Source: Rhyacophila brunnea
Taxonomy: Eukaryota > Arthropoda > Insecta > Trichoptera > Rhyacophilidae
Assembly: GCA_022495005.1 (NCBI GenBank)
Contig: JAGYXB010001002.1
Span: 1,798,001-1,862,000 of the forward strand
Direction: 5' to 3'
Length of the DNA: 64,000 nt
The notes under the pieces were generated by a model. The model searched no databases. It had not been told where the DNA came from and saw only the letters and a program-made list of their open reading frames with translations. A program made the position numbers and the translations under genes. Of this stretch, positions 1 to 12,656 are shown in pieces. How positions within the stretch are numbered: position 1 is the stretch's first letter; each line of letters opens with the position of its first letter.

Positions 1-334
1 TACAATTTGTTATCAGAATTTACAAGAAAGATATTTAAGGGTTGTTTAGCATTCTTCATGTTAGATGGCTTCTTTTATTACGTCTGATTGATATTATTAG
101 AAACCTTGCTAAAATGGTGTTAATTTCAAACAAAAATTAAACTGGCTCTGCTTTGGTCAATCAATCACGATCACGATATAATAATACATCAGTTCACACG
201 TGCTTTCGATATATTATTACTTATTACCTAGTATTATAATGGTCACACTACCTACTTACTTATGTACATTTGCAACTTTGTTACTAATATTATATTATTT
301 AGTATTACATAATAATAGTGTGATTATTTTATAG

Positions 335-471
335 ATTGGCAGCAAGTAATGGCGAACTGACGATAACAGCGGCGCGCGGAGGGGCAGGATCACCCGGTAG
401 CGGTCGGACGCCCCCCTCGAAACCATCTCCCGCCTCCACTGATGTTTCAGACCTCCTGGCTGACTCACCGG
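335..471 (+). CDS. pdm3: pdm3 exon upstream of the POU domain (linker exon)
   Basis: The acceptor is TTTTATAG before 335 and the donor is GGTAAGA at 471/472. It encodes 45 residues rich in Gly, Pro, Ser and Thr, plus one base of a split Asp codon completed by the exon at 6966. It is much more GC-rich than the surrounding intron, as expected for a coding exon. There is no domain in it. The reading frame running past 471 is intron. Confidence 0.8.
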
Positions 472-2508
472 GTAAGACTATACACTGGTTATCTCTTATC
501 AAATTATTTGTACTTGCAGTGTTGTGCAACATGTGGTTGCATAAATAATTAAATCTTTTACACGATAATTTTTTTTTTCTACCTTCTGGTTTCACGAGAA
601 CAGTGGTAATGAAATACAATGTAGATAACGCTAAGAAAGGCTGCCATTTATCAGTGTATTGATAGTTATATCGGTAATACGATGTTTAATGTTGTGCATG
701 TGAATTTATTTAAAGATATAATTCGGAGCATTGTCAGAAATATGTATGCCTATTAGAAAATCATTTTTTAAATCTTGGACCTAATGGGGTTTCAATAGTG
801 ACATTCCGTGGCGACAAACAAGTAATGTGTTGTTTAGGGGCAAATAATACATGTGAATAACACAATTTTTTACAAGTTTATTCCACGTAGATTAGAATAG
901 AGCCTGTGTCGCTGGCAACTACCAACTCCAATCTTTAGTGGATACATTTTTATTGTATTTATCTATTTAATCCTTTCTACGCGGACGGTACGCTAATTAA
1001 TTGGCCGTTCGATATAATTAGCATGTTATTTAAATGCGGTAATTAAATGCTCCGCTTCCAACAAGTTAAGATAGCGTCGAATAAATAAGAAAATGTTGTA
1101 GGAAAAGCTTTTATATATAGGTACACTAAAACAATAAAAACTTAGGAACGACACTGTGTTCGAAGTTTGAATCCACGTACTTATATCGTATTCGGGGCAA
1201 ACACTTTACTAAGATCCATGTCGATATTTTTAGTTCCATCATTGATAGAAACCATTGCTCGTAAAAAATCAAAATAATAAATAACATTACTTACATACCT
1301 TGATTAATGTAATTATGGCGTCACAGTTTTTTCAAATTTCAGTTTTTACTTCTAGCAACTATAACCTATCTAAGTACCCACACCTTCCTAAAGTAATAAT
1401 AATAAGTTTTAATTAAAATATTATATAAATAAGTTATTAAAAATGGAGCATATAAATTAAACCTTAAACTACATTTATTATTGGTTTATATACTTCAATA
1501 ATAAAATATAATAACTTTTTAGTTTATAGACTTTATAGTACCTATTGTGAGTATCATGTAATGAGAGCTGATATTATTTCACCCCACATAATACGTACCT
1601 AACTAAACACTTCAACATCCATCAAAATGAAACTGTGTAGTTAGTTATAAATAGTTACCTTAACTCTTGCTAAATAATTGATGCATTGGATCAATACGGT
1701 AAACAGCTGGCTTAATAATTTCTATTTTAGGGCCGCACAACCTTACTTACACACCCACAGAATCATTTAACAGATTTTTTTCTTTTGTTTACATTTTTTT
1801 TAAATCACATACCTACCTATTGCAATATATGGGACGTGTGCATTGGACTTCTCGATCTGTTGTTTTTCGCATATAATATTATTATACACTGTTACGTATA
1901 ATAGAAATCTTCCAGCTCTGCTTTAAGACATTTATTTATCTATATACTTACGTTAAATTTAAATCGTTCATATTTACCTACTGCCAGCGCTTTTTAGTGG
2001 ACTGTAATATTGGATGATTGTGGATGTGGATATTGGGGGAAGGCGATTTAAATGGGAGTCGATCCAGGCACTAACCTTGGCGTTGTTCGGCTTTCTGGCT
2101 AGAGCATGTCCCGGGTCATCCACTCATGCACTAGAGACCGACAAGTTTAACGTGAGGCTCCGCTGCAACGCGGAAACTTGTCGGTCTCTAGGATGCAAAT
2201 GGTTATGTCTATCACTCGCATGGTTACACTTATGAACATGAATGATGATGACAAGTTCGTATAAGATACCCTCTAACAGTAACACGGCTTGATTGGTGGT
2301 CTAATAAGGAGTTCGTAAGGAGACTCGAATTGAATTATTGCTTGGACGACGGTCACACTGTATCAAGTTGACACGGTCGTAGTGTACGAATAACTGCCTT
2401 TGTATCCATCATGGGCGACTGAAGACTCGTTAAATAGTTAAGCGCCTGGATGACAACAATGAATAAGGATAGTAGATATGAGATATTTAATATAGATCAT
2501 AATCATAG

Positions 2509-2552
<44 letters not shown>

Positions 2553-5500
2553 CATATTTTTCAAATATAAAATGGCGAATGGAGATAATCACTTTGACTT
2601 CGGATCATTACACTAATGAATTTTAACTGACATGGTGGCTTTGCTAGCAAGCTCAATGAGCTCGGTCTTGTTTCTAGTATGGTTATGTTGTTATCCATTT
2701 AACATCTCCATGTGGCGGAGAAATACAGGGTGTAAACCACATCCTCTGGGAATGCCCTAATCTCTACGGAAAGGGAAAAGCTGCTCAATTCGGTTCAATC
2801 AGCTGTTGGACCCATCGAACCTTCCGATGTTGTCGTTCTTGCATTTAATCTTTATCTTGTGACGAGTTGTGGCGTCATACTGCCAATGTAAAGATCTCTT
2901 ATATAATATCGGCAGTTTTGTATTAGCATGGGTCTTGAGTCACAGCTCCTGATGCATTCATTGTCATACAATGTGATGCTTCATATCCAAACGTAAGGTG
3001 CCGTAATACGCCCGATTATGACCGAGTGTGGTGCGCGGCAGGTGTAGTTGGTTTGGCCGTGCTACTATCTTCAATGTCTTATATTTCGTACTAAAGAACC
3101 AAAGCCACAATAATTATCGTTCAGAAACGTCATTTATTGTGATTCCATGCAATATATTATTATTTTGTATGATCATATAATTTATTTTACTGAGACCAGA
3201 CTCTAGCAAAAACGTAACATTTTTTATATGTAAGCAAATATAAAATATAGGTACACATATATATTTAGATACCGTAATGAGTCATATAAAAAGCTACTTT
3301 TTAATATCCGGTCAGCATATTATTGTGTGTGTCTATAATTAGGGCAATAAAATTACCCCCAAATGCAGTCGCGTGACCATATTTTGATATTAAAAGTGGA
3401 ATTAGTAATGTATTATGTAATGCGTGCATTATCTTATCCATATCGCTAAAGATAATAATTTTATTGTCAGTCTATTTAACTGCATTATTTTTTTAAGTAG
3501 GTAGCCACAAAAATAAGAAAGTTTAATAAAAAAAGTATAAGTAACAGTTACTTTACATATTATTACGAGTGAATTAAATTTAATTCGGTATAAACTTTAA
3601 GGATTTTTGCCATAGTTTTGTAATATGTCATCATAAATCATAAACGTTGGTAAATAACTCAACATGCATGCGTTTATGTCTTTGAAGCATCTCTATTCTT
3701 CACTATCTTCCGTAAGCTTCATCTGGTGTATATTATTATTATATTATTTATTTCTTTATTAAACACCACAGCAGGCCGTGAATCCCCAGATAAAACTCCC
3801 AGGCTTGAGGAATTTACATATGTATTAGAATTAGATTATGTAAATATATTTTGACTTCACCGGGAATCGAACCAAGAACTCCGGGATAGAAGGCCAGCAC
3901 CTTACGCACTGCACCACGAGAGCCGCTAGTCGTTTTTACCGCCTGCTTGCTGAACCTACTCGTGTACAGTATTCCAACCATCCATTTTTTTATGTAATAT
4001 AAATTCAAATACCTACTAAATATACATACGAAAATATGGATAATAAACGTAGATCTCAAGCCAAACCATCTTCTTTCTAGTACCTATTCCAATACAAAAC
4101 TTATCTCAAGATCGATCACATAATCTGTGCCTAATCGATAGCGTGAAGTTACTATGGGAATTATAAATTAATATGTCTAAATTATCTTATAAATATGTAT
4201 CACATTTTCCCCATTGAAATTATTGTAGATTGGTCACCCTTTTTAACCGCCCCTAAACAGACCAATTTTTATTTAAATATCGTGAAAAAATATCATATAA
4301 CTGGTCACGTGCGTCGTATTTGCACAATAGGTAGGCAATACACTACAATATATTTTATATTGTATCAACAGTACACATGTCCCTACCTATGGTTATATCA
4401 TTTATTTAATACAAGGGTCTGTTTTCGAAATAATATGACATTTTATTCGAGCAGCTACCTATTTATAAAAAAAGATCTGTATACACTACTTGAGACATTT
4501 AAGTGGGGTAAGAATTAGATGCAGTGCAATTTGTGATTATTAATTTGTAAAAAAGGTCAAGTTAATAATTAAAGAAAAATGCATTGTACAATTCTATTAT
4601 ATATATAAAACTATGGCCATTTTATTAAATGTATGCCAGATGTTAATTTTGTGCGCTTCCTCCGCCATTATTAATTAAGTTGTTTAGGATGAAATAATTA
4701 ATAGATACAAGCGACATATAATTAGAAAAAGAGTTTCAACATTACAATATTTTCGCGTGAAATAAGACTGCTTTGTATGAAAAGTGATAAGCATTTTATT
4801 TCTAACATTGCATTAAATCCATGGACATTATGTATAAAATGTTATAATTTTCATAACACATGTATAATAATTTAAATTTTATGGTGTAATTTATCCTCCT
4901 TAAAACCCTAACAAGACCTCATTTACTGAGTTTTGAACCAGTTATGTAGAATTTACAAGCGAATATTTAACTTTGAAATTGAATTATTCAACTGGTGCAC
5001 TTCTTTCTAGCACCTCAATTATTATAATATGAATTAATCAAAAAATATTTCGAAAAAATACAGGCTTCACCGAAGAACAGGTCATATTAATTTATAAAAA
5101 ATATGAATATTTCACGTAAATTATAGTCTTTAACATTTTTCGCGGAATCAAAATTATAGTATTGTATTGGAATCGTAAAGTTTTCGAAATACATGCATAT
5201 TTGCAATGCTCTGAAATGACTTAGAACGTTTTCATAATGCTTTAGTGTATTTGGGTAATCTGAAGATTTTTTGCAACTTAATTCACCTTTGGTAAAAATG
5301 TAACTTATAACGTTTTCTAAATATAGCATTCGATTATATAATTGATAACTGCCGTTCATTTGACATTCTCTATAGTTAGATAACATAGTAACGATGCAGG
5401 TAGGTACTAAATTCAAATTTATTTTACAAACAATGAATATGACAAATATTTACAATATTCAAAGCGTTCATAACATGATACGAAAACAAAGAAAATATTT

Positions 5501-8500
5501 AAATAAAAGGGCAATACGTCATATAACAGAATACACAAAGCATAAAGAGTTGGTATAATGCAGTTGAAAATTGTCATTATTCAAAATATTATTTAACAAG
5601 GTTACTTACGCAACAGATATTTTCTGTTTTTTGTGATTGGTTTTTTTCGTCCATTCTGTACCTACAATAAATTGTGACGTAGTAGCTGCCATTTCAGCAG
5701 TCTTACAATTAGCTGTAATTGCACCTTAATTGCAGTAATGAAGCTAAATATCACTTATACATTACGATGCCGGCTCGTACATTAAACAAAAGAAGGGGGA
5801 ACGATCATTCTGGCAATTAATTAATGAATACGACATTGATCCGAATTTAGAAATGAGATAAACATCATCGAACTCAATCATTAATTACATACTAAAACCA
5901 CCGTTTTATTCGGCACGTAATTACCCTTGCTTCCTCATTTTAAACGTATCGATATATTAGTTAATATGACTCAAATTACTAATATCAAAAAAGCACTTAA
6001 AATGAATAGACCTAAATCATTAATCAATTATTAATCAGAGTAATTTTTAATCGAAAAAATAAAAACAAGTTTTTTAAAAATATTATATAGGAACGCGTCG
6101 GCTTATAATGTCGTGGATCACATGTTCGAATCCTGGATCTGGCAAATACACATATTGCTTTTTAATGTGTGTTTAGACCCAGAGTATCTGGTAGTCTTAT
6201 AAAAAATCTGTTATAATACAACCTCCACTGGGGAGGCCCAAAATAATATTACAATTCTCTTAAGATCGCACATGTAATATCAATTCTTAATTTATTTTTT
6301 GAGACTGAATTATAGGTAGGTCCGGGATATTTAAGAATGTGACACTTGGGTCGGTACATTAGCAGATATCAAGGAGTCGTTTTAGTCCAATGTGTAAGGC
6401 ACTGGCTTTATTGCCCCAAAATAACACGGATATCACTCGGAGCAATACCATAAACAAGGCGGTTATTTACAATAATTGTTAGCACAGTTAACAGGTCTTA
6501 TTTGATTCTATTGGAATTCATTAGGAATCACGTAAGACGTATTAACTGTGTTACTCAACCACATTTGACAGCTCGAGGTTGATGCGGTCATGGGCGACCG
6601 TGTTAAAAAAATATTACGTCTGACAGTGAACTTCTCGGGATAATGAATACGACATATTATCATACGACATATCATAATGTATCACTATTTTATTGATTAT
6701 GGAAGTAAGTGATATGTTCGAATAACCCTAGATTTGTATTAGTCTAGGGTCCCTAATAAAAGTTAATCATTTATCTCAGTAGTGTGCATTATTTTTAACT
6801 TATGGTTAATACAAATAATTGGAGAAAAGTGAAAATTTATAGATTATGTTTGACCGTATTTATTTTCAAGCATTTATTTATTTCCCGATGTATCTTCGAC
6901 CATGTATGTAATACCATGTTACGTAATATTGTAGTCACCATATTTTTCTTTGTCTTTATTAACAGATCAACCGACAATCAACCAGACTTCTAGCAACGTG
7001 GTCGACGGAATAAACCTTGATGATATCAAAGAGTTTGCGAAGGCCTTCAAGCTTCGACGACTAAGCCTTGGGCTCACCCAGACGCAAGTTGGACAGGCTC
7101 TGTCTGTAACCGAAGGACCCGCCTATTCGCAAAGTGCCATCTGCAGGTAATTCCCAAGAAAATGTTAATTAATTTTATCTACTTAGTGAGAAATAGTGTA
7201 GGTACGAGTATTTATTTTTTCTATATTATATCAGAAGATTTGCTTTCTTATTAGTTATAGTATGAACGACATAGCTATGTTATCGCAACAGTATATAAAA
7301 TAACAAGGTCTATAATAAAGGACTAATTATATAGATTAAAAATTTAATAAAACACCCAGACATACATATTATATATATTTGATAATAAATAAATTAGATC
7401 AGTTTTTCAAGACCTTTTTACTCCTGCAGACCGGTGAAATTATAAGATACATTTCGCGGACAGCTAATGCAAAATAAAACTATTATTTTATGTACCTGCT
7501 TAGTGTTTTGTTTGTTGTAATATTTAAAATCTTATAGAATAAATTATGGACGTACCAGGCATATAAATAGTAGTCTGATGGTGAACACTAAGACATATTT
7601 TATTGTTGAAATAATCAGAAACTAATTTGTTAATAATACTGCAAAATCTGCTAGTGCATCTTTGCATATGTGGCTTCAGCGTTATATTGGAGAGACGAAG
7701 CGCTGCATTGACGTGCATTCGGTTTCTCTGTTTAGTTTTTATTACCGAAATGCCCGTAGCAGTTTTCTCACATGAATATGTAGTCGAAAATTTGGAACTT
7801 AGTAATGCTGATTTTCGTAATATCGAAAAGTGAGACAATGTTTGTATTTTATGTCTCAACACCAGGGTGGCATTAGAAGATTATAATTATTTGTACATTT
7901 AATTATTTCAATGACGATTTGCTTGAAATTTTTGGCATACCTACTTATACAAACAAACACTGAATCATATCATAGAATATTCCCGTTCTCCGCAAAATCC
8001 TTTGTTACCTATTTAGTATATTAATCTTACGGTAATAGTTATCTTAAAACGCTGGGTAGTCTACACGTCATAGACATTAAAATATTACGAGTACGAATTT
8101 AAGGGAGAGTGTAGTGCTATTAAACATAACATAATATAGTGACGGAATTACGATTTTTTTTTAAATAAATCTGGAAGTGTTCTCATTAATAATTAATACG
8201 TGAGTAGGTAGGTATCTAAAAATATTATAGAGAAAAGTAAATAGTTTTTAAATTCAAAGATAAACTTATAGCTAAAAATAATTGTTATAAAATGAATGTC
8301 CATCGAAAGCTTGCATATTTTTATCATTGAAATATACCTAGTTCTTTCTCTCGAAAGTGCAAAAGAGATTTATGAATATATTTTTTATTTAAGCACTTAA
8401 TATTTTTAGAAACATTATTTCTTTGAAAATAAAAACATGTTTAAGTAGATATGTAGGTACCTACTTGAAATCCTTATTCATTATTACCAAGTTTCAATAT

Positions 8501-11500
8501 TATGACAATAGCTAAAAAATGTATTAGATTGCATGTTTCATCATTCCGACACTAGATGTCCCTAGTAGAACACGGCATCAAATTCTAAAATAAAATCATT
8601 ATTTATTAGGTATAGTAGGTAGGAAATAAATCGACTTCATGCTAACTAAGACCAATTTGCAACTTCATAGGAGAGTAATAATATTATTTCTTTCGGAACT
8701 AACTGATTATTATTTTCGAGAGATTTGTGTGTATAATTAAATAAAAAGATATTAACAAAGGGCGGCGAATAATAAACCTATTATTAGGTACATCAATCGA
8801 ATAATAAACTTTGTTCCCACAAGAATAATATCGAGGGTGGTGTGTAATTATTTTGCGAACGATTTCATTCGATAATAATTACCCATAATTAATTTCTTAT
8901 CGTAAAAATAATTGCAAAAAATTTAGTTCCAACATTTATTACTCACTGATAAGTATATTTAATTTTTTGTTATTTTTTAGTTACCTACCTGTGTTTCTTA
9001 ACGGGACAGGTTATCGATTTATTTAACAGATGTCAGTAAAGTGAACTTAATAATAATAATTTTATTGCAAAAAATCAAACTAATATTGTTGAAATACCTA
9101 ATGCTTATTTTTTTCAGGCGGTTCAAAAATGACATTTTTTAAGCCCTCAAGACGTAAATTATTTCAATATTTTTGAAGAATTATCATAAAAGCTGTTAAT
9201 ATTTTAAATGAAGGCATCGTAATCAAATTAACACTAAAGTTAATTCAAAGATAGTATTTTTAATTCATCCAATGAATCTGGCAACCCTGTCACAACTCAA
9301 CTCTAAGTGCAAATAGCTACCTACCTAATGATATTATTATGCAGGCACTTCATTGATGAGCAAGTCAGATGACTTAGGGCAATACCGATCTAAATAAAAA
9401 GCATTCGCAGCAAAACAATATGGCAGTCAAACTAGGCTGTGGAAAACGTTATTGACCTCTGCTCTGGCTACCATGTTGTTTTGCTATGCAGACTTTTTAT
9501 TTAGATTGATACTGCCCTAAGTTACATGACTTTCTCATCAATCAAATGTGTGCTACATTGTATTGTTAAATAACATAAGTTCATACATCCCCAATGTTCA
9601 ACTATACTACAACTCTCCTAGTCATGCGTGCGATGTCATTTTTGAACGGCCCCGTAGGGTAAGTGTTGTAGTTTGTGATATTGTCTAACGCAGTCTTTTT
9701 AATGCTCGTCCCCAGTGCCCTGGCTTCGCAGATGTTTGCTGCCCAGCTCTCTTCTCAGCAACAAAACATGTACGTCTTTAGAAAACATCATTACATTCTA
9801 TATTAATCACATAATAAAACAGTCAGACCTTAAGTTGAAAACCGACCAATCAGAAACGGGAACAGACTATTTGTTACGCTCATTGGTTCTTGAGTTTGCA
9901 TGTTTTTTTTCTGTCTGTCACTTATTGATGAACCAACAATAAGACTTATCGAGAGAGTTAAATATGTTTTATGATTGTTGTGTGATATGTTTTTATTGTT
10001 GATTTAAAATTTATGTTTACTTGTTATTTCCCACCGAAAACTGTTGAAAGCCAGGGCATTGGCAAGCGAACTAGTTTCCTCAATAATTAATTGAATGCAT
10101 AACAAACCATTATGATATTATGGATCTCATTAATCGTGTTATAGAAGACACCTGTCTGTCAATGTCCTGTGCTTATAACGTAAATCCTTAAAACCGTTTG
10201 GAGATTATTTCTGTTGTTTTGTTTTTTTAACTATTGTTATTTGTTTCGTCGCAGATTTGAAAAATTGGATATCACGCCAAAGAGTGCTCAAAAAATTAAA
10301 CCAGTATTAGAAAGATGGATGAAAGAAGCCGAAGAGAGGTAAGCGGTACACCATTTCCTTTTTTTTAACTTAGACACCATCATCAATTATCGGTACCAAA
10401 AAAAACCACCGCGTTACTGAAGTTTCCGGGTAACACATACATACTACATGCTTCTCTATACGGTGTACAATAAGATTTCCTAAAATATTTGACAAAGAAA
10501 TTTTATTGACCATCGACATGAGTAAGGCTCTTAAGAATTGTCTGTAGGATCCGGAAGCTTCAGTTACACGATCGCATTCTACATTGAAATAGAAACTATA
10601 TCACCGTTAAATTCCATCAATCAATTTTATTTTACAATACTTATAACCTAGGCAAAATTAGTAGGTTAAAAATAATCTAAAGAACCTTCATTGGTATTAA
10701 CAATCATTTTGTATTTATATCTGATAGGAGTAAAATTTAACATTATTGTGGAAACTAGTTTTGCATAGAAATTCTACTTCTAAGACATCGGTGTGTCCTC
10801 CAAAATGTCTTAAGGATATTTATTTACTGTACCTATATCAATAGTTTGGGAAATATTAAGTAATACTAATTTATAAATATTCACTAATTTATACAATCCA
10901 CAACCTAATTTTATTGTTAATTCTAATATTATGTTATTAATTTATTACTCAAAGCTAGTTATTACATCAATAAAGTGATTCAATTGCTATACTCTATGCT
11001 GTGGCAAATAAAGTATATTTTCAAATTAGAGTACAGAAAGAAGGTCCTGGGTTCGATTCCCAGCAGTGTCTAAAAATTGCTGTGTAAATTTTTCAATAAT
11101 TAAATTAATTAACATGTGTATTTGAATCCAGCGCATGGACATCTGTGATGTCATCTCGACTTGAGAAGCCGTTGAGCGAGTGGGTAACAACCAATCCTCA
11201 ATATTTATTATGATACATTCAAATACCTAACTCGTTGACCGTATGGCCAAAAACAGATTTTTTTAAATGGGACTTACGCTGAGTAGCCCTATCTTTTATA
11301 TGGTCACAATTAATTGCAATTAAAAACAAACTGCCACAGAGAAACTGATATACTTAATTATAGATTATCGAATGTAAATTATATTCTTACGTTGTTCCAT
11401 TCTTTTATTTTCAGGTACGCATCTGGTCAAGGACACTTGACGGACTTTATTGGAATGGAACCAAGCAAAAAGAGAAAACGACGCACATCATTCACCCCCC

Positions 11501-12656
11501 AGGCGTTAGAGCTACTAAATGCACATTTTGAAAGAAATACGCATCCTTCAGGTAATAACCAGATAGAAATACATATTTAAAGTAGCTTTTATTACAAGAA
11601 ACCCTTCTTATTTGTCTAGATAAGAAAATTTAAATTATTAAAATTCTTAGGTAGTACACCTGGTTGCCGAAGAAAGCTTTATTACTATTTTATAACACTT
11701 TAATCAAAAAGAATAAGAACAGCAACGGCATCTATGATTGTACATCGAAATATAATGACAGTTAAACCTTTTATTTTTTCCTCACAGGTGATATTATAAA
11801 AATATGAAAATATTATTATCTTAAAATTAGTAAAATAATTGTCTCAGATTATCTGTAATGCATGATTGAAAACATAATATGAACATGGCGTGTAAGAGAG
11901 AGCGAGACAGGGAGAAGATCTATTAAACATACACATATAAATGTTAATTATAAATTTGAAAAATTTGAGAAATCGTTTATTTTAATAGTGTCATGTAAGA
12001 AAACTAATAACACTGTCATAATAGTTTAGCAGATGCTTACAGTGTGGTAATAGCATTAGTGATCGAGAAATTAGTGTGTTATCAAAAAGATTTTACTGTA
12101 GGTACCTAATGATTATAATAGGGATAGGGCGCTGTAATTTACTGTAACTCAAAAAATAGAAACATTATAGTTGCAGCAACTCACAGACAAATAATTAAGT
12201 GTTAAATCCCAGAACAATGACAGTAAAACATGTAAATGTATGAGAAAATGAGAGACAGAGAGAACTTGAATGTGAATTTTGACGTGGTACCGCCAAGGCC
12301 TGGTAATATTATTTGCTAGTTTTTACTTAAATAATTATAGTTGACGTGCATTTAAGCAGTGTTCAATAATTTATTATCCTTTTGTGAAATTAAAAATATC
12401 CTAAGCTACGATTTAAAGTTTTAAAAAACAAAACACACTAAAAAAATTAGATTACCCTTCATCTAGTTCAAATTCTTTGCGTTCAATCAATAATTTTAAT
12501 GAATTTAAGTAAGTAATCATTTTGATTTCAGGAACTGAAATAACAGGGTTGGCGCACCAGCTTGGCTACGAACGAGAAGTTATAAGAATATGGTTCTGCA
12601 ACAAGAGACAAGCCCTCAAAAATACAGTAAGAATGATGTCCAAAGGCATGGTTTAA
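335..12656 (+). CDS. pdm3: Class-6 POU homeobox transcription factor, 3' part of gene (five exons, join 335-471, 6966-7146, 10255-10338, 11415-11551, 12532-12656)
   Basis: This is a DNA-binding transcription factor of the POU6/pdm3 class, acting in the nucleus; in insects the class is known from neuronal and pigment patterning. The joined exons give 220 residues ending at a TAA. A Ser/Pro/Gly-rich linker (about residues 1-60 of the visible part) is followed by the POU-specific domain (61-133), which carries the TEGPAYSQS insertion that marks class 6. A linker beginning YASGQGHLTDF and a POU homeodomain (about 153-212) with recognition helix WFCNKRQ follow. The C-terminus is short (MMSKGMV). 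All four junctions are GT-AG and preserve phase, splitting codons D, R, R and G. The start lies upstream of the window, so the N-terminus and promoter are missing. The domain is intact, with no frameshift. I am sure of the class; the symbol rests on recalled similarity to insect pdm3. Confidence 0.95.
2131..2191. repeat. Perfect 18-bp inverted repeat, 25-nt spacer
   Basis: The arms CTAGAGACCGACAAGTTT (2131-2148) and its exact reverse complement (2174-2191) flank a GC-rich spacer. Weaker pairing continues outward into ATGCA on both sides. Confidence 0.85.
2516..2551. repeat. AT dinucleotide microsatellite
   Basis: An uninterrupted AT/TA run of about 35 bases inside the first visible pdm3 intron. 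Confidence 0.95.
3770..3935 (-). mobile_element. tRNA-derived SINE, family A
   Basis: On the minus strand it starts GGCTCTCGTGGTGCAGTGCG and continues to a B-box-like TTCGATTCCCGGTG, then a tail containing AAGCCTGGG. The same head recurs at 18555, 30464, 44333 (reverse), 50935 and 53590 (reverse). The tail of this copy differs from the others. Confidence 0.75.
6085..6245 (+). mobile_element. tRNA-derived SINE, family B
   Basis: A B-box-like GTTCGAATCCTGG is followed by CAAATACACATATT, CAGAGTATC and an ACCTCCACTG...GGAGGCC hairpin. The same ordered blocks occur reversed at 54385-54595, so this is a repeat family and not a lone tRNA remnant. Confidence 0.65.
6966..7146 (+). CDS. pdm3: pdm3 exon: first half of POU-specific domain
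   Basis: The acceptor TTAACAG precedes 6966 and the donor is CAG/GTAATT. It encodes the linker and the first helices of the POU-specific domain, including LRRLSLGLTQTQVGQAL and the class-6 segment TEGPAYSQSAIC. It ends with two bases of an Arg codon completed at 10255. Confidence 0.97.
9117..9652. mobile_element. MITE with GTTCAAAAATGACAT termini
   Basis: GGCGGTTCAAAAATGACAT at 9117-9135 faces its near-exact reverse complement at 9633-9652 (ATGTCATTTTTGAACGGCC). There is no coding capacity. A second foldback lies inside. I found no convincing target duplication. Confidence 0.6.
9352..9542. mobile_element. Nested 191-bp foldback element
   Basis: Arms of about 75 bp start TTGATGAG and share TCTAAATAAAAAG and AGCAAAACAA blocks, with a few mismatches. 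It sits inside the 9117-9652 element and so is probably a later insertion. Confidence 0.7.
10255..10338 (+). CDS. pdm3: pdm3 exon: second half of POU-specific domain
   Basis: The acceptor CGTCGCAG is followed by codons for FEKLDITPKSAQKIKPVLER, then WMKEAEE, with donor AG/GTAAGC. This completes the DNA-contacting part of the POU-specific domain. It splits Arg codons at both ends. Confidence 0.97.
10339..11414 (+). other. pdm3 intron, 1.1 kb, with a SINE-like remnant
   Basis: Mostly featureless AT-rich DNA. Around 11030-11215 there is a B-box-like GGGTTCGATTCCCAGC followed by GC-richer sequence, probably an old tRNA-derived SINE of a further family; no A box or duplication was identified. Confidence 0.5.
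11415..11551 (+). CDS. pdm3: pdm3 exon: POU linker and first half of homeodomain
   Basis: The acceptor TTTTCAG is followed by YASGQGHLTDF, the basic SKKRKRRTSFTPQ segment that starts the homeodomain, and helix-1 residues LELLNAHFERN. The donor is TCAG/GTAATA. The frame continuing past 11551 is intron. Confidence 0.97.
11552..12531 (+). other. pdm3 last intron, nothing recognised
   Basis: About 1 kb of AT-rich intron without clear repeats, ending in the acceptor TTTGATTTCAG. Confidence 0.6.
12532..12656 (+). CDS. pdm3: pdm3 terminal exon: homeodomain helices 2-3 and stop
   Basis: It encodes TEITGLAHQLGYEREVIRIW followed by FCNKRQALKN and a short tail MMSKGMV, with TAA at 12654-12656. The Cys in WFCN is the POU-type homeodomain position. 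This is the end of the protein. Confidence 0.97.

Larger units (their letters stand above)
2014..2960 (+). mobile_element. Degraded non-LTR retrotransposon fragment, C-terminal zinc-knuckle region
   Basis: From 2711 the plus strand reads CGGEIQGVNHILWECPNLYG. This fits the Cys-Cys-His-Cys segment with the typical HxLWECP core found after the reverse transcriptase in I/Jockey/R1-type LINEs. The preceding bases give only broken similarity with frameshifts. The GC-richer block 2014-2400 has the same compositional feel and contains an 18-bp inverted repeat, but I could not assign it to a domain. Stop codons show it is a dead copy. Confidence 0.5.
472..6965 (+). other. pdm3 intron, 6.5 kb, with degraded repeats
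   Basis: This is AT-rich intronic DNA. It holds a LINE relic with a perfect inverted repeat (2014-2960), an AT dinucleotide run (2516-2551), one reverse SINE (about 3770-3935) and one forward SINE of a second family (about 6085-6245). Nothing recognisable was seen in 480-2000, 4000-6080 or 6250-6960; short open frames there look random. Confidence 0.7.
7147..10254 (+). other. pdm3 intron, 3.1 kb
   Basis: AT-rich intron. The only structured part is the nested inverted-repeat element at 9117-9652. I see nothing recognisable in 7147-9116 or 9653-10254. Confidence 0.7.

Noticed and set aside
336..548. Uninterrupted 70-codon frame at the left edge as a stand-alone gene
   Set aside because: Only 335-471 is coding; a GGTAAGA donor at 471/472 joins in phase to the POU exon, and the rest of the frame is AT-rich intron.
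2516..2551. Origin or regulatory meaning for the AT run
   Set aside because: A simple dinucleotide microsatellite with nothing around it to support more.
4195..4518. 107-codon frame as a gene
   Set aside because: Composition is that of random AT-rich DNA (Tyr, Ile, Phe, Asn), with no family signature, splice support or repeat relation.
5087..5416. 109-codon minus-strand frame as a gene
   Set aside because: No recognisable domain, and it lies in a pdm3 intron with intron-like composition.
11030..11215. tRNA gene
   Set aside because: Only a B-box-like segment is present; no D arm, anticodon arm or acceptor can be drawn.
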